A stretch of 64,000 nucleotides of DNA from Hippopus hippopus (GCA_946811185.2 OX328101.1:16290122-16354121), one strand, 5' to 3'; positions 33,640 to 44,689 are shown, counted from the first letter of the stretch. Made by a program: numbers and translations. The notes: generated by a model from the sequence alone, not told the origin.

Positions 33640-33960
33640 AAGAGCACTGCATGTGGTTGCAAACACGTGGCTGCCGTTGCTTGATTTTTGGTGTAAATTC
33701 TAATTTAAAAAAGGGGCATAACTATGTCAAAAATATTTAGATAGTTATTTGCCCTTGTTTTATAGGTTCCCCTTTTGATAGTTAACAACTTGTCCAAGTT
33801 TGAAGTAAATATCTTCAGTAATAACAGAGATATTATACAATGTCAAAGTTTTTGAAAGACCACCCAGACAACACCAGGGCTATGACAATAACTGTTTTCT
33901 TCAAAAAAAGCCAAGCTAATAAAATCATCTGACAAAAGCGACTACATGTTCAAGCAAAAT
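33640..33960 (+). repeat. Family E dispersed repeat
   Basis: TAAGAGCACTGCATGTGG, CGTGGCTGCCGTTGC, AAAGGGGCATAACTATG, AACTTGTCCAAGTTTGAAG, AATATCTTCAGTAATAAC. Confidence 0.7.
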
Positions 33961-34044
33961 ATCTAAACAAGGCGTTGTGGTTCCAAAAAAAGGAGATTTT
34001 TAAACTTTTTTGTAAAGAAATCTGTTGAGTACAGTTGCTCGACA

Positions 34045-34530
34045 GTTTCACCCATCTGGTCTGATCATTTTGAATAATCTTTGTTCTGAAAGCAGTTAGT
34101 GATGACAAGTTAACCCATTACCACACAATCCCTACTTTTGACGACCCTGAGAAAGAAGCCTTTAGAAAACATTGTGGGAAAAGGAGAAAATGCTGGTAAC
34201 CAGCATTTTCTCCTTTTCACACAATGTTTTCTACCCTTCACAAAACAAATTTCAAATTTTCAGTCACTTTTATTTTGTCGTCTGCAAATGCTTTCAATTT
34301 GGACAAACCCAAAATATTGTCGTTTGGTAATGAGTTAAATGTGCCTCAAATGATGGCATTCACCTCTTACACAATTAAAAACTGGAATGATGGTATTTAC
34401 CACTTAAATAGTAGAAACATTGTGGGAAATAGAGAAAATGCCGGTTACAGGCATTTTTCTCCATTTCATGCAATGTTCTCAAAACCTTCTTTGACACGGT
34501 CATCAAAACTTGATTGTTTGGTACTGTTAA
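34045..34530 (+). mobile_element. Family A copy (plus) split by an A copy (minus)
   Basis: L side begins about 34045; CTGAAAGCAGTTAGTGATGA ends at the TTAA of 34110. After the inner copy it continues AATGTGCCTCAAATGATGG, the normal next bases of the L side. Paired variants in the hairpin: GCCGG / CAGGC, and AATAGAG / CTCCATT. Ends TTAA 34527-34530. Confidence 0.85.
34110..34338 (-). mobile_element. Family A copy nested in an internal TTAA of another A
   Basis: TTAA at both ends. The palindrome differs by one base (TTTTCACAC). It sits in the conserved GACAAATTAAATGTGGC site of the outer copy. Confidence 0.94.
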
Positions 34531-34693
34531 AGATTCCTTTTTCGCTACATCCTTGAAAAACTGCATATAAAATTTCAGCCTGATTAGCAAAAGAGTTTCT
34601 GAGATCTTGGATAATGTGATCTAACAGACACCAAGATAGTGAACAACGAAGCAATTACAATCATTTAGCTCAAACACTATATGCCACAGTATC

Positions 34694-35009
34694 GTTGATT
34701 GATTGATTGACTGTATGGTGTTTATGCCGTTTTCAACATTATTTCAGTTATATTGTGGCGGCCAGTGCATCTATCTACGCTTTCCTGGAGTTTCTTTTAC
34801 CAGTACTCTGCACAATATTCTTTCCAAGCCATTGGCTGCTTTCCCACATAACCATCATTGAAACAATGATCAGCCAATTGAGAGAGGAATGAATCCTATC
34901 ACAATGACTATCATCAATCCTTAGAAAGAAATTGGCTGAGCCGGGGATAAAACCAGCCACCCCCTGTCCTCAAGTCCTTCACACTACAGACTGAGCTACC
35001 AGGACTCGG
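34694..35009 (-). mobile_element. tRNA-derived SINE2, most complete copy
   Basis: On the minus strand: GTCCTGGTAGCTCAGTCTG (A box), GAGGACAGGGGGTGGCTGG, TTTATCCCCGGC (weak B box), then AACATTATTTCAG-type tail ending in CAATCAATCAATCAAC. Body matches 9666 and 46547. Confidence 0.8.
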
Positions 35010-35066
35010 TCTGCAGCATGGTAAAAGTAAAATAGGTAAAAAGAAATATAATCAAAACAAGTTTTT

Positions 35067-35297
35067 TTAACCCTTTTTTAAATAATATCCTTAGATATAA
35101 TTACCTTGAGGAGGTATGGTTTTGAAAACATTGTGGAAAAAGGGGAAAATGCTCGTAACCAGCATTTTCTCCTGCTCCCACATTGTTTTCTAACCTTTCA
35201 AAAACAAATCCCATCATTTAAGCCACAATGAGTTTGTTGCCTGCAACTGCTTTCAATTTGGGCCAATCAAAAAATTTGTTGTTTGGTAAAGGGGTAA
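35067..35297 (-). mobile_element. Family A copy
   Basis: TTAA at 35067-35070; right end GGTAAAGGGGTAA. Arms differ: AAAAAGGGGAAAATGCTCG and CATTTTCTCCTGCTCCC. Confidence 0.87.
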
Positions 35298-35299
35298 GC

Positions 35300-35950
35300 A
35301 TCAAGATACCAGTGATAGGCAACATGAGAGAGCCAAGATAGAATTATCTCAGATGGAAATACTCCAAGTTTTCTGGGCAAATATTGAAAGTTTTGACAAA
35401 ATACAGCTTGGAAATAAAAAATTTTAATGCGTAGATTCTAGAGTCTTTAATTCATCGAAAGGATGCCAAAAATAACTTCAGGTGTTTTTTTTTTGTAACC
35501 AGAGAATGCAGACATAGCTTGGAGACAACCATCTATAATAATTAATGCCAAAGCAAACAAACATTTTATAAACCTCTAATATACATAAAATTATACCGAT
35601 CTTATTTACTCATAAGTATGACAATTTCTATTGGCTACATGTATTCAGTTTGGTCAACAGTTTTGAAAATATCCATCTAAAACAAAGATAAACAGCATAA
35701 ATTCAGGTAGTATAGTCATTTTTTGCCACCGTGTTTTGAAAACCATGCCACAGTTGTCTGAAGGTGGTAATTTGTGAAAGCCATTGATGAAGACAAACTT
35801 ACAGATCACACGGAAAAAATCATTTTGCGAGAGGTTTGGAGAAATACCTTTTCTGTCTGTATCATCATAAAGGAAAATTAATGTTTATATACTTGACAAT
35901 TTCAAACATAAGCATTTGTTTCACAAGACTCAAGACTTCCTTGTGAGAAA
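35300..35950. other. No gene or clear repeat seen
   Basis: AT-rich, no conserved frame. Confidence 0.4.
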
Positions 35951-35954
35951 ACAA

Positions 35955-36270
35955 AACAAGAGCACCTCATGCAAGTGTCAATGCTTGGCTGCAAGTGCTT
36001 GATTTTCAGTGAAAATTGTAAATCAAAAAGGGGCATAATTGTGTAAAAAATACTCTCATGGTTACCTGCCACTGTTGTATGAATTTCCCTTTTGACATTT
36101 AAAAACTTGTCCAAGTTTGAAGCAAATATCTTCAGTAATAAGAGATAATAAAAAATGTCAAAGTTTTTGCATGATGACAGTTCAGATGACGGAGAATCAA
36201 GAGAGATTAGTGTAAGTTGTAACAACTTGTTTCTCAATCCATGTAAAATAAATATGTTTAAACTAAACTA
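35955..36270 (+). repeat. Family E with a SINE-type 3' tail
   Basis: Starts AACAAGAGCACCTCATGC and runs the E phrases to TATCTTCAGTAATAAGAG. It ends AAGAGAGATTAGTGTAAG, CAACTTGTTTCTCAATCC, AAATAAATATGTTTAAAC. The same tail (inverted) closes the tRNA-headed SINE at 43955-44394. Confidence 0.7.
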
Positions 36271-37006
36271 GTGCAGATGTCAATACAAGGAAGTAACTTG
36301 TTGTGTTCTTTGAAAACAGCCGAGCTGAAAATCTTTGAATGAAAAAGACAGTTAGGTCTTTGTCTTTCTAAAATGCTTCACATTGGTGCTGTCCTTGAGC
36401 ATGGCATTCCAGAGCACCAGCCTAGCACTGGTGAACTCAAGCCAAAGAGGAATGAGTGAGCTGCTGCTATAATATATAAATTAAATACAGTTGCAATGAA
36501 ATAAAACATCATTCAAATAAAATTAATAGTTTTCAAATATTTTACCTTATCATAAAATGGCCTGGATTGAAAGGGAAACAGAAAAATGAATTCTGAGGCA
36601 AACTCTGTATCCCATTTCAATGAAATAGGACAACTTCTATTGAGCAAAGATTCAAAATGTGGACATTTCGATGTTGTTTGTTGTCAAAATACATGTATCT
36701 CAGTTCACTGAACTCTGAGTACCTTGTACAGACTGATCTTGATCAGCATTATCTGGAAAACATCTATACTGTGCCTATCCTTTAACCTCTACAGCACCAA
36801 ACACTTGAAATGAATACTCCAGTTGAATAAAAAAAATGTCAAAAACATTGCATCACCAGAGATTTAGAAATTAGAGGAGCAGAGTATCTCAGTATAGTGG
36901 GCAGAGTGTAGATCCATGGTTAAACTACATGTTTAGTGGAGTCAACATGCATTCTGAATTTTATCTACATATGAAGCAAAAACAAATACCAATGAGAATA
37001 GGGGCT
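36271..37006. other. No gene; scraps of family B
   Basis: GACTGATCTTGATCAGCATT near 36731 and GAGTGTAGATCCATGG near 36905 look like decayed B hairpin arms. Confidence 0.35.
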
Positions 37007-37219
37007 TTAACTCTTTACCAGACAACATAATTTTGAACAACTTGCAGATGACAATATAACTGGCCAAAATAACAAGATTTGTCTTATTAAAAGGACACTA
37101 AAAGTTGTGGAAATGGAGAAAACCCTGGTAAATTAGCACTTTTTCTATTTCTCAAACTGTTTTCAAAAGCATTCTTCCTCAGAGTCATTAAAACTTTGGA
37201 CTGTGTGGTAAAAGGTTAA
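37007..37219 (+). mobile_element. Family A copy, decayed
   Basis: TTAA at both ends. Hairpin decayed to GTGGAAATGGAGAAAACCC and TTTTTCTATTTCTCAAAC. Confidence 0.85.
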
Positions 37220-37427
37220 GGGTTACTGCACTTGTATGAAGCAGACAGCCAAATTTCTGTGGCTCCAAGCTTCTAAGATCAATAAAGTTTCATTTTATGT
37301 GATTTTAAAATCAGGACTGGCTTCATTAATTACTGAGTATCATCTGCTATGTTTTCCGTATCTAAGCACTTGGTTTTTGAGTGACAAGAAATGATATTCA
37401 AATGGTTACAAAATGAAAATATTTTCT

Positions 37428-37575
37428 GACTTGTCTGTATTAAAAGCATTTACAGACAACAAAGTGAATGGGATATGTCTAACTGATACAGTAAAAACTT
37501 TGTGGGAAAATGTCCCAAAACAGTTTCTATTTTTTTCCATGAGGATCATAAAACCACAGGGTTGTTTGGTAAAAG
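37428..37575 (+). mobile_element. Family A fragment without hairpin
   Basis: TTGTCTGTATTAAAAGCATT, ACTTTGTGGGAAAATG, then R-side ACCACAGGGTTGTTTGG. Confidence 0.6.
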
Positions 37576-37831
37576 ATCAAATTAGCTGAGAGTGGAATTA
37601 GCACTGCCAGAACCATATGACAGCTGCAGTGAATTTGTATATATTGTACAGTGATTTCTGATTTCCTCATGCCACTAATCAGTTATTTTCTTGACAAAAG
37701 CAGATTTATATCTGTCTAAAAATCTAGCATCTGAATTTATGCATTTTGCTTATTATGGGACCAGAAACAAATAATTTTTAAAAATTTATATTTTCTAACT
37801 TGAAGCAAATAGTCCTGCACTTTCTGTGTCT

Positions 37832-38050
37832 CTTATTAACTTTTTATTTAACAATCTCAAGCTTTTACGACCCTGCAGAAAGATACTTAGGTAAACACTG
37901 TAAGAAAAGAGAGAAAGCCGGTCATAAACAATTTTTCCTTGTTCGACAATTTTTTATCAATTTAAAGACAAATTCTCAGCAAGATATAATTTGTAATCTG
38001 TAAATGTGTCCGTAATGGACGAGTCTGAAACTTTGTTTTCTGGTAAATTA
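37832..38050 (-). mobile_element. Family A copy, decayed
   Basis: AACAATCTCAAGCTTTTACG, GAGAGAAAGCCGGTCATAAA, GTAATCTGTAAATGTGTCCG, TTCTGGTAAATTAA. Confidence 0.7.
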
Positions 38051-38137
38051 ACTATCTCTGGTTACCAGTATTTTCTCTTCCCATAATAATTTCAAAAGAC
38101 TCAGGTATATTATAACACAGTACTGGTAAAGGGCTAA
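38051..38137 (+). mobile_element. Family A fragment, right part
   Basis: TGGTTACCAGTATTTTCTC to TACTGGTAAAGGGC, directly after the preceding minus copy. Confidence 0.6.
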
Positions 38138-38281
38138 AGAAGTGAGGCTTCAAGTTTGTTAAATTGACATTGAAAGAATCAGCTGGTATCCCATTTTAGA
38201 AACTGAGTTTAATGGCACTTAGTGTCAAACCCAACCATTTCAAATGCCATTTACGGCAAAAACTGCTCTCCATAAAAAGAA

Positions 38282-38498
38282 AATGCAATCCCGACTTTTA
38301 ACGAACCTGAGAAAAAAGCCTTTTGAAAATATTGTGGGAAAAAGAGAAAATGCTGGTAACCAGCATTTTCTCTTTTTCCCACAATATTTTCTGCCCTTTC
38401 TAAAACAAATTTCAATTTTTCAGTCACATTTAATCTGTTGTCTGCAAATGCTTTCAATTTTTACTTGTTGAAATTTTTGTCGTTTGGTAAAGAATTAA
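38282..38498 (-). mobile_element. Family A copy with paired arm substitutions
   Basis: Arms read AAAAAGAGAAAATGCTGG and CCAGCATTTTCTCTTTTT: GGAG became AGAG and CTCC became CTCT together. TTAA at 38495-38498; the left end lacks the TTAACCCTTTACC terminus. Confidence 0.88.
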
Positions 38499-38774
38499 TA
38501 TGCTACAAATACCCATCTTGATGTAGGAGAGAGCAAAAACTGAAGACTAGATGATTCAATGCTACAATATTATATTTAGCATGTTATCATGTAATATACC
38601 TTATTTCATAATGATTGCTGGTATAATTTCACATCAATTTCTTAGGTTGTCTTTCCTTGTTAGTTTGTTTTCCGAGGTAATCGGTATGATACACAAAGGA
38701 GCACTCACAGGTGCTCTGATTACTGTTACATAACTGAAACACTTGAATGTTGTTGTAGGCTGTAGACATCTAAG

Positions 38775-39616
38775 CAGGACTGAAAAATAGTGATAAAAGA
38801 AGCTGGGTCCAGGACCTTTTGGCCCTTATAACAGGAGGGTCCGAAGTACACTTAGGCAGCTCCATACTTTTTTTCAGTCATTGTACAGAGTAGTGTGGTA
38901 TCTCAAGAGATGACCACAAAACAAACCATATCATTTCAATTTGCTGTTACTCTGGTAGCTTCAATGGAAGAAAAATGTTCAAACAAATGGAGCAAATCAG
39001 TTGAATGCTTGCATCATGGAACGAAACCCTGAACCAACTTTCATTTCAAAGTTGTTAGAAGATCCCAACCCACTCTTTGTTCTCATAATTTTTTCTGTGT
39101 CTCCCCAATTTTGCAAGTTCTAGATCTGTTTTATTTTCTTACAGCATTTTCCGTTTAATATTTGAAAAAACCCAAATTTGAATAAACTCTTTATTATAAA
39201 CTTTTAAAGCGAAAAGCATAGACCAATCACTCATAGATTTAACCAGTTTCACCACATGTACCCGTTTATTGGTTGTAAGCAAACTGGGAACCAGGGAAAA
39301 CTGTAGATATACCGATGACTTACATAAGTGTATGTGATAGCGCCTTGGGCCCAGCGTACGGAAAATTTTCGAAGTAGTTCACTTTAACATGAAGATTGTC
39401 TTAAACAAGCAGAACCGAATTATCAGTTGAACAATTATTCTAAATGTAAGTCATTCTGAATTTATTTTCCAGCATCGGACCTTTTACTTAGAAGACTGAA
39501 CGGGTCCAACCTCCATTTTGACAGGTCCGTTGAAGCCTCACCTTGTTTTTCCCCGCGGGTCCGATCTCCATTTCAGCAGGTCCCGGACCTCGGACCGGCA
39601 CTGTTTTTCAGCCCTG
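38775..39616. mobile_element. hAT-like non-autonomous element
   Basis: Ends CAGGACTGAAAAATAGTG and CACTGTTTTTCAGCCCTG form an 18-bp inverted repeat with two mismatches. CAGGG-type ends are typical of hAT. An 8-bp duplication is not convincing (CATCTAAG / CTTAGACA). The interior has GGTCCAGGACCTTTTGGC near the left and GGTCCCGGACCTCGGACC near the right; no ORF. Confidence 0.6.
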
Positions 39617-39689
39617 CTTAGACACAAAGACCAGACAGAATTTGAAAATAGTAAATAACTTCTGTTGACTCTATACCTGTGTTCTTTTA

Positions 39690-39850
39690 TGATGATCTAA
39701 GAGAAAGCTTTTAAAAGCATTGTGTGAAAAGAAGAAAATACTATTAACCAGCATTTTCTCGTTTTCCTTGAATGTTTTTCTACCCTTCAAAGACCAAAAT
39801 CTTTATGTGAGATATATTAAATTTTGCATCTATCGTCAGTTGAAAAACAG
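39690..39850 (-). mobile_element. Family A copy, degraded
   Basis: GCTTTTAAAAGCATTGTGTG, AAGAAGAAAATACTATTAAC, CATTTTCTCGTTTTCCTTG, TTTCTACCCTTCAAAGACC. Confidence 0.65.
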
Positions 39851-39919
39851 TGGTGTAAGGGTCGAGAATAGCTCTCACCATAGGCCTCTGAAACTCCATT
39901 GGTCTGTCAAGGGATAACG

Positions 39920-40805
39920 AAATTTTCATTATGGGACACTGTTACTATAAATAGCACATTGGAGATTCCCTCTGTATCATATATAGTAAGATAAGGTGTG
40001 CAACGAAATCGAAGAAAATTTTACCCCCGTCCCCTTTCAGAGATAATATTTAAACAAAAACAGATAAATGAACCTAGTTACCGTTGCAGATGGGTTCATT
40101 AATGATTTTTCTTCTGTACCCTGACCTTAGAAGGTTCCAAACGGCTCTTGCCATCAAGCAATAGCTCTCATCTCAAAAAAATTAGAAAGCTTCTATATTT
40201 TCCGGATCGCCATGCGCTGACATCACACGATTTGTAATCCTGCAGCGAATAAGAATTAACTTCTTTTTTTCAAACACAGATCGAAATTTCTTTTGTTGGT
40301 GTATTGATGAAATTATTAAATTAACATTTCATCTGATATAATTTATCTTTTTTAATCTAATCCAGTTTCACGATTTTCATCTCCCATTTTGCATATTTTC
40401 AGATGCGTTTTTACCGTTCATTGGTCAAAAGCTTTGGCGCGTCTTTTGATAGCAAATTCACGCGAGTTATAATTCGCTGCGTCATAACAAATTGTGTGAC
40501 GTCAGCACATGGCGATCCGGAAAATGTGGAAGCTTTTTAATTTTTTTGAGATGAGAGCTATAATTGCTTGATGGCAAGAGCCGTTTGGAACTTTCAAGGG
40601 TCAGGGTACAGTAGAAAAATCATTTGTGAACCCATTTGCACCAGTAACTAGGTTTATTTTTCCATTTTCTGTTAAATATTATCTCTGAAAGGGGACAGGG
40701 GTCAATTTTTTTTTTTTTGATTTTGTTGCACACCTTGTCTTACTATATACGATATAGAGGGAGTCGCCAGTGTGCTATTTATAGAAACAGTGTTAATGAA
40801 AATTT
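39920..40805. mobile_element. Large fold-back element, ~330-bp arms
   Basis: The left arm (39920 to about 40250: CTATAAATAGCACATTGG, AGTAAGATAAGGTGTGC, CCAAACGGCTCTTGCCATC, TTTTCCGGATCGCCATG) returns inverted on the right (about 40473-40805: CATGGCGATCCGGAAAA, GATGGCAAGAGCCGTTTGG, GCACACCTTGTCTTACT, GTGCTATTTATAG). The spacer of about 220 bp has no ORF. The arms are roughly 85-90% matched by eye. Confidence 0.88.
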
Positions 40806-41110
40806 GAATATATATTCCGTGATATACAGGTGATGCACCAATGTGCTATAAGTGTTCAATGATCGACCAAGGACAATTTTAGTGTTCCGTGATAGACCAA
40901 TTGAGCTGAAAAGGCCTGTGCTCTCACACAGCAAAGGTTCCAGGCTTGAATCTCACAATGGGTGGGGTTATTCTTTGAAAGTATTATACCACATCATGGC
41001 AAAATGGTTGTTATGGTTTCAAGCGAGAGAGCAACCTTTGAAAAAAAAATCTATATAAGTTGTAGAACTTGTTTCACAAGCAATATCACAGAAAACATTG
41101 AAAGTGACAG

Positions 41111-41324
41111 TTAACTCTTTACCAAACAACTAAATTTTAGACTAGTCTAAATTGAAAGCATTTGCAGACAACTCAAAAATTGAAATTTGTTCTGGGAGGG
41201 TAGAAAATATTGTGGGGTAAGGAGAATATGCTGGTTACCAGCATTTTCTCCTTTTCACACAATGTTTTCAAAAGGCTTCTTTTTCAGGGTTGTGAAAACC
41301 AGAGATTGTTTGGGAAAGGGTTAA
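41111..41324 (+). mobile_element. Family A copy
   Basis: TTAA at both ends. The L side is shortened by about 15 bp (GACAACTCAAAAATTG). Composite element begins 6 bp after its right TTAA. Confidence 0.92.
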
Positions 41325-41330
41325 GTAAGA

Positions 41331-42747
41331 CAAGAGGGCCATGATGGCCCTCAAGTCGCTCACCTGAGCCTTTTGATCAAACATGACCCATTTCCAATCT
41401 CTTCCGAGATATTAAGACAAACATTCTGACAAACACTCATTAGTACTGGACTTACAAACATAGCCTCTAGAGTGTACAAAAGCTTTTTCTAGAATGTTTG
41501 TCTCTGTGGCCTACTTTTAGGCTCAATATTACCTATTTTCAAACATGTAGAAATTATCCAGACAAACATTCTGACCACCTTTCATGAGTATTTGAGAGAA
41601 AATGTGGCCTGTAGGGTGTACAGAAGGTTTTTTCCGAGATTTGACCTAGTGACCTAGTTTTTATCCAACATGACCCATTTTCATAATAGACGTTATCAAG
41701 ACAAACATTCTGACCAAATTTCAAGATTATTGGACTGTACATGTGGCCTCTAGCGCGTACGCAAGGCTTTCCAAACATTAAACCTGGTGACCTAGTTTTT
41801 GAACCCATGTGACCCATTTTCAAACTCATGCAAGATAACATCAACACAAACATTCTGACCAAGTTTCAAGAGTATTGGACTGAAAATAATTATAACCTCT
41901 AGTGCGTACACAAGGTTTCTCTAAGATTTGACCCAGTGACCTAGTTTTTGACCTAACATGACCCATTTTCAAACTCGTCCTAGATATCATCAAGACAAAT
42001 ATTCTGACAAACTTTCAAGAGTATTGGACTGAAAATGTGGCCTGTAGAGCGTACACAAGGTTTCTCTAAGATTTGACCCAGTGACCTAGTTTTTGACCCA
42101 ACCTGAATCATTTTCAAACTCATCCGAGATATCATCAAGGCAAACATTCTGACAAACTTTCAAGAGTATTGGACTGAAAATGTGGCCTTTAGAGCATACA
42201 CAAGGTTTTTCTAAGATTTGACCTGGTGACCTAGTTTTTGACCCGACCTGACTCATTTTCGAACTCGTCCCAGATATTATCAGGACAAACATTCTGATTA
42301 ATTTTCAAGAGCATTGGACTGAAAATGTGGCCTTTAGAGCGTACACAAGGTTTTTCTAAGATCTGACCCAGTGACCTAGTTTTTGACCCAACCTGACCCA
42401 TTTTCGAACTCATCCGATATATATTATCAGGACAAACATTCTGACAAACTTTCAAGAGCACTGGACTGAAAATATGGCCTCTAGAGTGTACACAAGGTTT
42501 TTCTAAGATTTGACCTAGTGACCTAGTTTTTGACTCGACCTGACCCATTTTCAAACTCGTCCAAGATATTATGAAGACAAACATTTTGACCAAGTTTCAT
42601 GAGTATCGGACTGAAAATGTGGTCTCTAGAGCGTATACAAGGTAAAAGTTGACGATGGATGACGAACGACGCACAACGAACAACGGACGCCGGACACAGC
42701 ACGATCACAAAAGCTCACCATGAGCACTTTGTGCTCAGCTGAGCTAA
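41331..42747 (+). repeat. Composite element with ~145-bp tandem units
   Basis: Head CAAGAGGGCCATGATGGCCC forms a palindrome (GAGGGCCATGATGGCCCTC), followed by CGCTCACCTGAGCC. The tail ACGGACGCCGGACACAGC leads to a hairpin GAGCACTTTGTGCTC, seven bases, then CTAA. No coding gene. The 3' hairpin before CTAA is Helitron-like, but the 5' end does not start TC. Confidence 0.75.
41640..42640. repeat. Tandem array of ~145-bp units
   Basis: GACCTAG starts at 41651, 41789, 41938, 42083, 42228, 42373 and 42520 (steps of 138-149). Units share ATATCATCAAGACAAACATT, GAGTATTGGACTGAAAATG and AGGTTTTTCTAAGATTTGAC. Confidence 0.93.
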
Positions 42748-42770
42748 TAATCAACATCAATTCAGGCTTC

Positions 42771-42980
42771 ACTTTTTCCATACCATAGACGGCACCAGAA
42801 CCTTTAGTGAACAGTGTGGGTCAGGATCAGTCTGCACAAAATGTGCAGCCTGATCTCTGATCTACACTATCCACTACTTTATTCTGGATTATGACCAAAT
42901 TGTCTCTTGATCTTGCCACAGAACTGTATTTGTAGCCTTTGAGAAAATGAAATTTATCTATTTAGTAGTGAAAGAGTTAA
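42771..42980 (+). mobile_element. Family B element
   Basis: TTTTTCCATACCATAGACGG, hairpin AGTGTGGGTCAGGATCAG with CTGATCTCTGATCTACACT, end GTAGTGAAAGAGTTAA. Confidence 0.85.
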
Positions 42981-43104
42981 TGCAGGACTACATCTGACAA
43001 CATTGTGGCAATAGAAACAATCATTTATAACAAGAAATTTCTTCTTTTACCACCTATTTTCACACTAATTCATGTTCGATCTAATTTACATTGAATATAC
43101 AAAT

Positions 43105-43336
43105 TTTATCCATTTACCACACAACAAAATTTTAGACATGTCCAAGTAGAAAGCATTTTGTACAGGACAAATTCAATGTGAGTCATATGATTTGATTTTG
43201 TCTGGACAGAGTAGAAAAAGTTGTGTAAAAAGGAAAAAATGCTGGTCACCAGCATTTTTTCCTTTTCCCACAATGTTTTCACAAGCATTCTTTTTCAGGG
43301 TCGTTAAAACTAGGGAATGTGTGGTAAAGGGTTGAT
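43105..43336 (+). mobile_element. Family A copy with paired arm substitutions
   Basis: Arms GGAAAAAATGCTGGTCACC and CAGCATTTTTTCC: both changed from GGAG/CTCC and remain fully paired. Ends GGTAAAGGGTTGA. Confidence 0.9.
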
Positions 43337-43417
43337 AGAATACTGTTGAAGTTGTTTGCTGCAAATGTGTTTTACTTATTTTAAGACCCATGTCCACTGC
43401 TTCAGTTTTTCAGAAGG

Positions 43418-43651
43418 TTAATCCTTCACCAGACAACACTATTATAGACTTGTCCAAACTGAAAGCATTAACAGAGGAAATATTCAATTTTAATGTTGCA
43501 CAAATTATAAACTTGGTCTTAGCAAGGGTAGGAAACATTGTGGTAATAGGAGAAAATGCATGTTACCGGCATTTTCTCCTTTTCCCACAATGTTTCAAAA
43601 GTCCTATCACTTGGGGTTGTTAAAACCAGGATTTTCGTGGCAATGGGTTAA
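43418..43651 (+). mobile_element. Family A copy
   Basis: TTAA at both ends; starts TTAATCCTTCACCAGAC. Hairpin has one-sided changes (ATGCATGTTACCGGC). Confidence 0.9.
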
Positions 43652-43954
43652 ACTTAAACGATAAATCCCAAAAATATCAGTGTGATTGGCATAGAAAAGC
43701 TATCAAAGAATAACTCAGCTCTGCAATAGACATGAAAATGTTGTAGAAACTATAAATAACTTTTTTATGGAACATCTGACACATCTATATTAACTGTTTA
43801 CCTCGTATTCTCATCTTTTCATGACCTTGAGAAAGAAACTTTTGAAAACGTTGTTGGGAAAAAAGAGAAATTGCTGGTCACCAGCATTTTCTCTTTATTT
43901 CCCACAATGTTTTCTACCCTTTCAAACACACTGTCAATCATCTGAGCCACATTT

Positions 43955-44394
43955 AGTTTAACCCTTTACCACACAACAAATTTTAGACCTGTCTGAATTG
44001 AAAGCATTTGCAGAGGACAGTTTCAATGTGGATCATATGAAATGATTTTTCTTTGATAGGGTAGAAAACATTGTGGGAAAAGGAGAAAATGCTGGTTACC
44101 AGCATTTTCTCCTTTTCCCACAATGTTTTCAAAAGCCTTCTCTATCAGCGGTGTCAAAAGTCGTCATTGTGTGGTAAAGGGTTAAACATATATATTTTAC
44201 ATCGATTGAGAAACAAGTTCTTACAACTTATACTAATCTCTCTCGATTCTGCTTCCTGGGAACTACACCAGTACTCGCACTGAATTTGTGGGCCTATGAA
44301 AAATCCCAAAGTTGACACCCGCTCCCGAGTCTTGAACTCAGGACCTTTTTGGTTACGAGGCAGACACTCTACCTCATGACCATGGACACCACCG
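43955..44394 (-). mobile_element. tRNA-headed SINE (SINE4) with 12-bp target duplication
   Basis: On the minus strand: GGTCATGAGGTAGAGTGTC (A-box-like), GTCCTGAGTTCAAGACTC (B-box-like), then the tail GAGAGATTAGTATAAG, AAGAACTTGTTTCTCAATCG, ATATATGTTTAA. TGAGCCACATTT flanks it on both sides. Its tail is split by the A copy at 43958-44185. Confidence 0.85.
43958..44185 (+). mobile_element. Family A copy in a SINE tail, perfect 67-nt palindrome
   Basis: TTAA at 43958-43961 and 44182-44185. Bases 44064-44130 form a perfect palindrome around one central base. The empty site is visible in the related tail at 36255-36270 (ATATGTTTAAAC). Confidence 0.96.
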
Positions 44395-44462
44395 TGAGCC
44401 ACATTTGAGGTTTTTTGTCCATAAAAACTTTAGTTATGGACAAGTTTTCATCTGGTAAAGGA

Positions 44463-44689
44463 TTAACCCTTTACCAAACAATCCTGTGTTTTAATGACCC
44501 TCAAGAAGAAGGCTTTGGAAAACAATGTGGGAAAATGAGAAAATGCTGGTAACCAGCATTTTCTCACTTTTCCCACAATGTTTTCTAACTTTTCAAGGAA
44601 AGTTTTAATCAGTTGAGTAGCATCTAATTTGTCTGCAAATGCTTTCAATTTGGACAACTCTGAAATGTTGTCATCTGGTAAAGAATTAA
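44463..44689 (-). mobile_element. Family A copy sharing TTAA with the previous one
   Basis: Starts in the last TTAA of the outer copy at 44463 and ends TTAA 44686-44689. Arms AATGAGAAAATGC / GCATTTTCTCACTTTT carry a shared T/A change. Confidence 0.92.

Larger units (their letters stand above)
43790..44466 (-). mobile_element. Family A copy split by a SINE that itself holds an A copy
   Basis: R side and hairpin 43790-43954 (TTAACTGTTTACC; paired variant AAAGAGAAA / TTTCTCTTT). L side resumes at 44395 and ends GGTAAAGGATTAA at 44463-44466. TGAGCCACATTT is duplicated at 43943-43954 and 44395-44406. Confidence 0.85.

Noticed and set aside
42231..42593. 120-codon repetitive ORF as a repeat protein
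   Set aside because: It is a reading through the 145-bp tandem array; neighbouring units fall in different frames.
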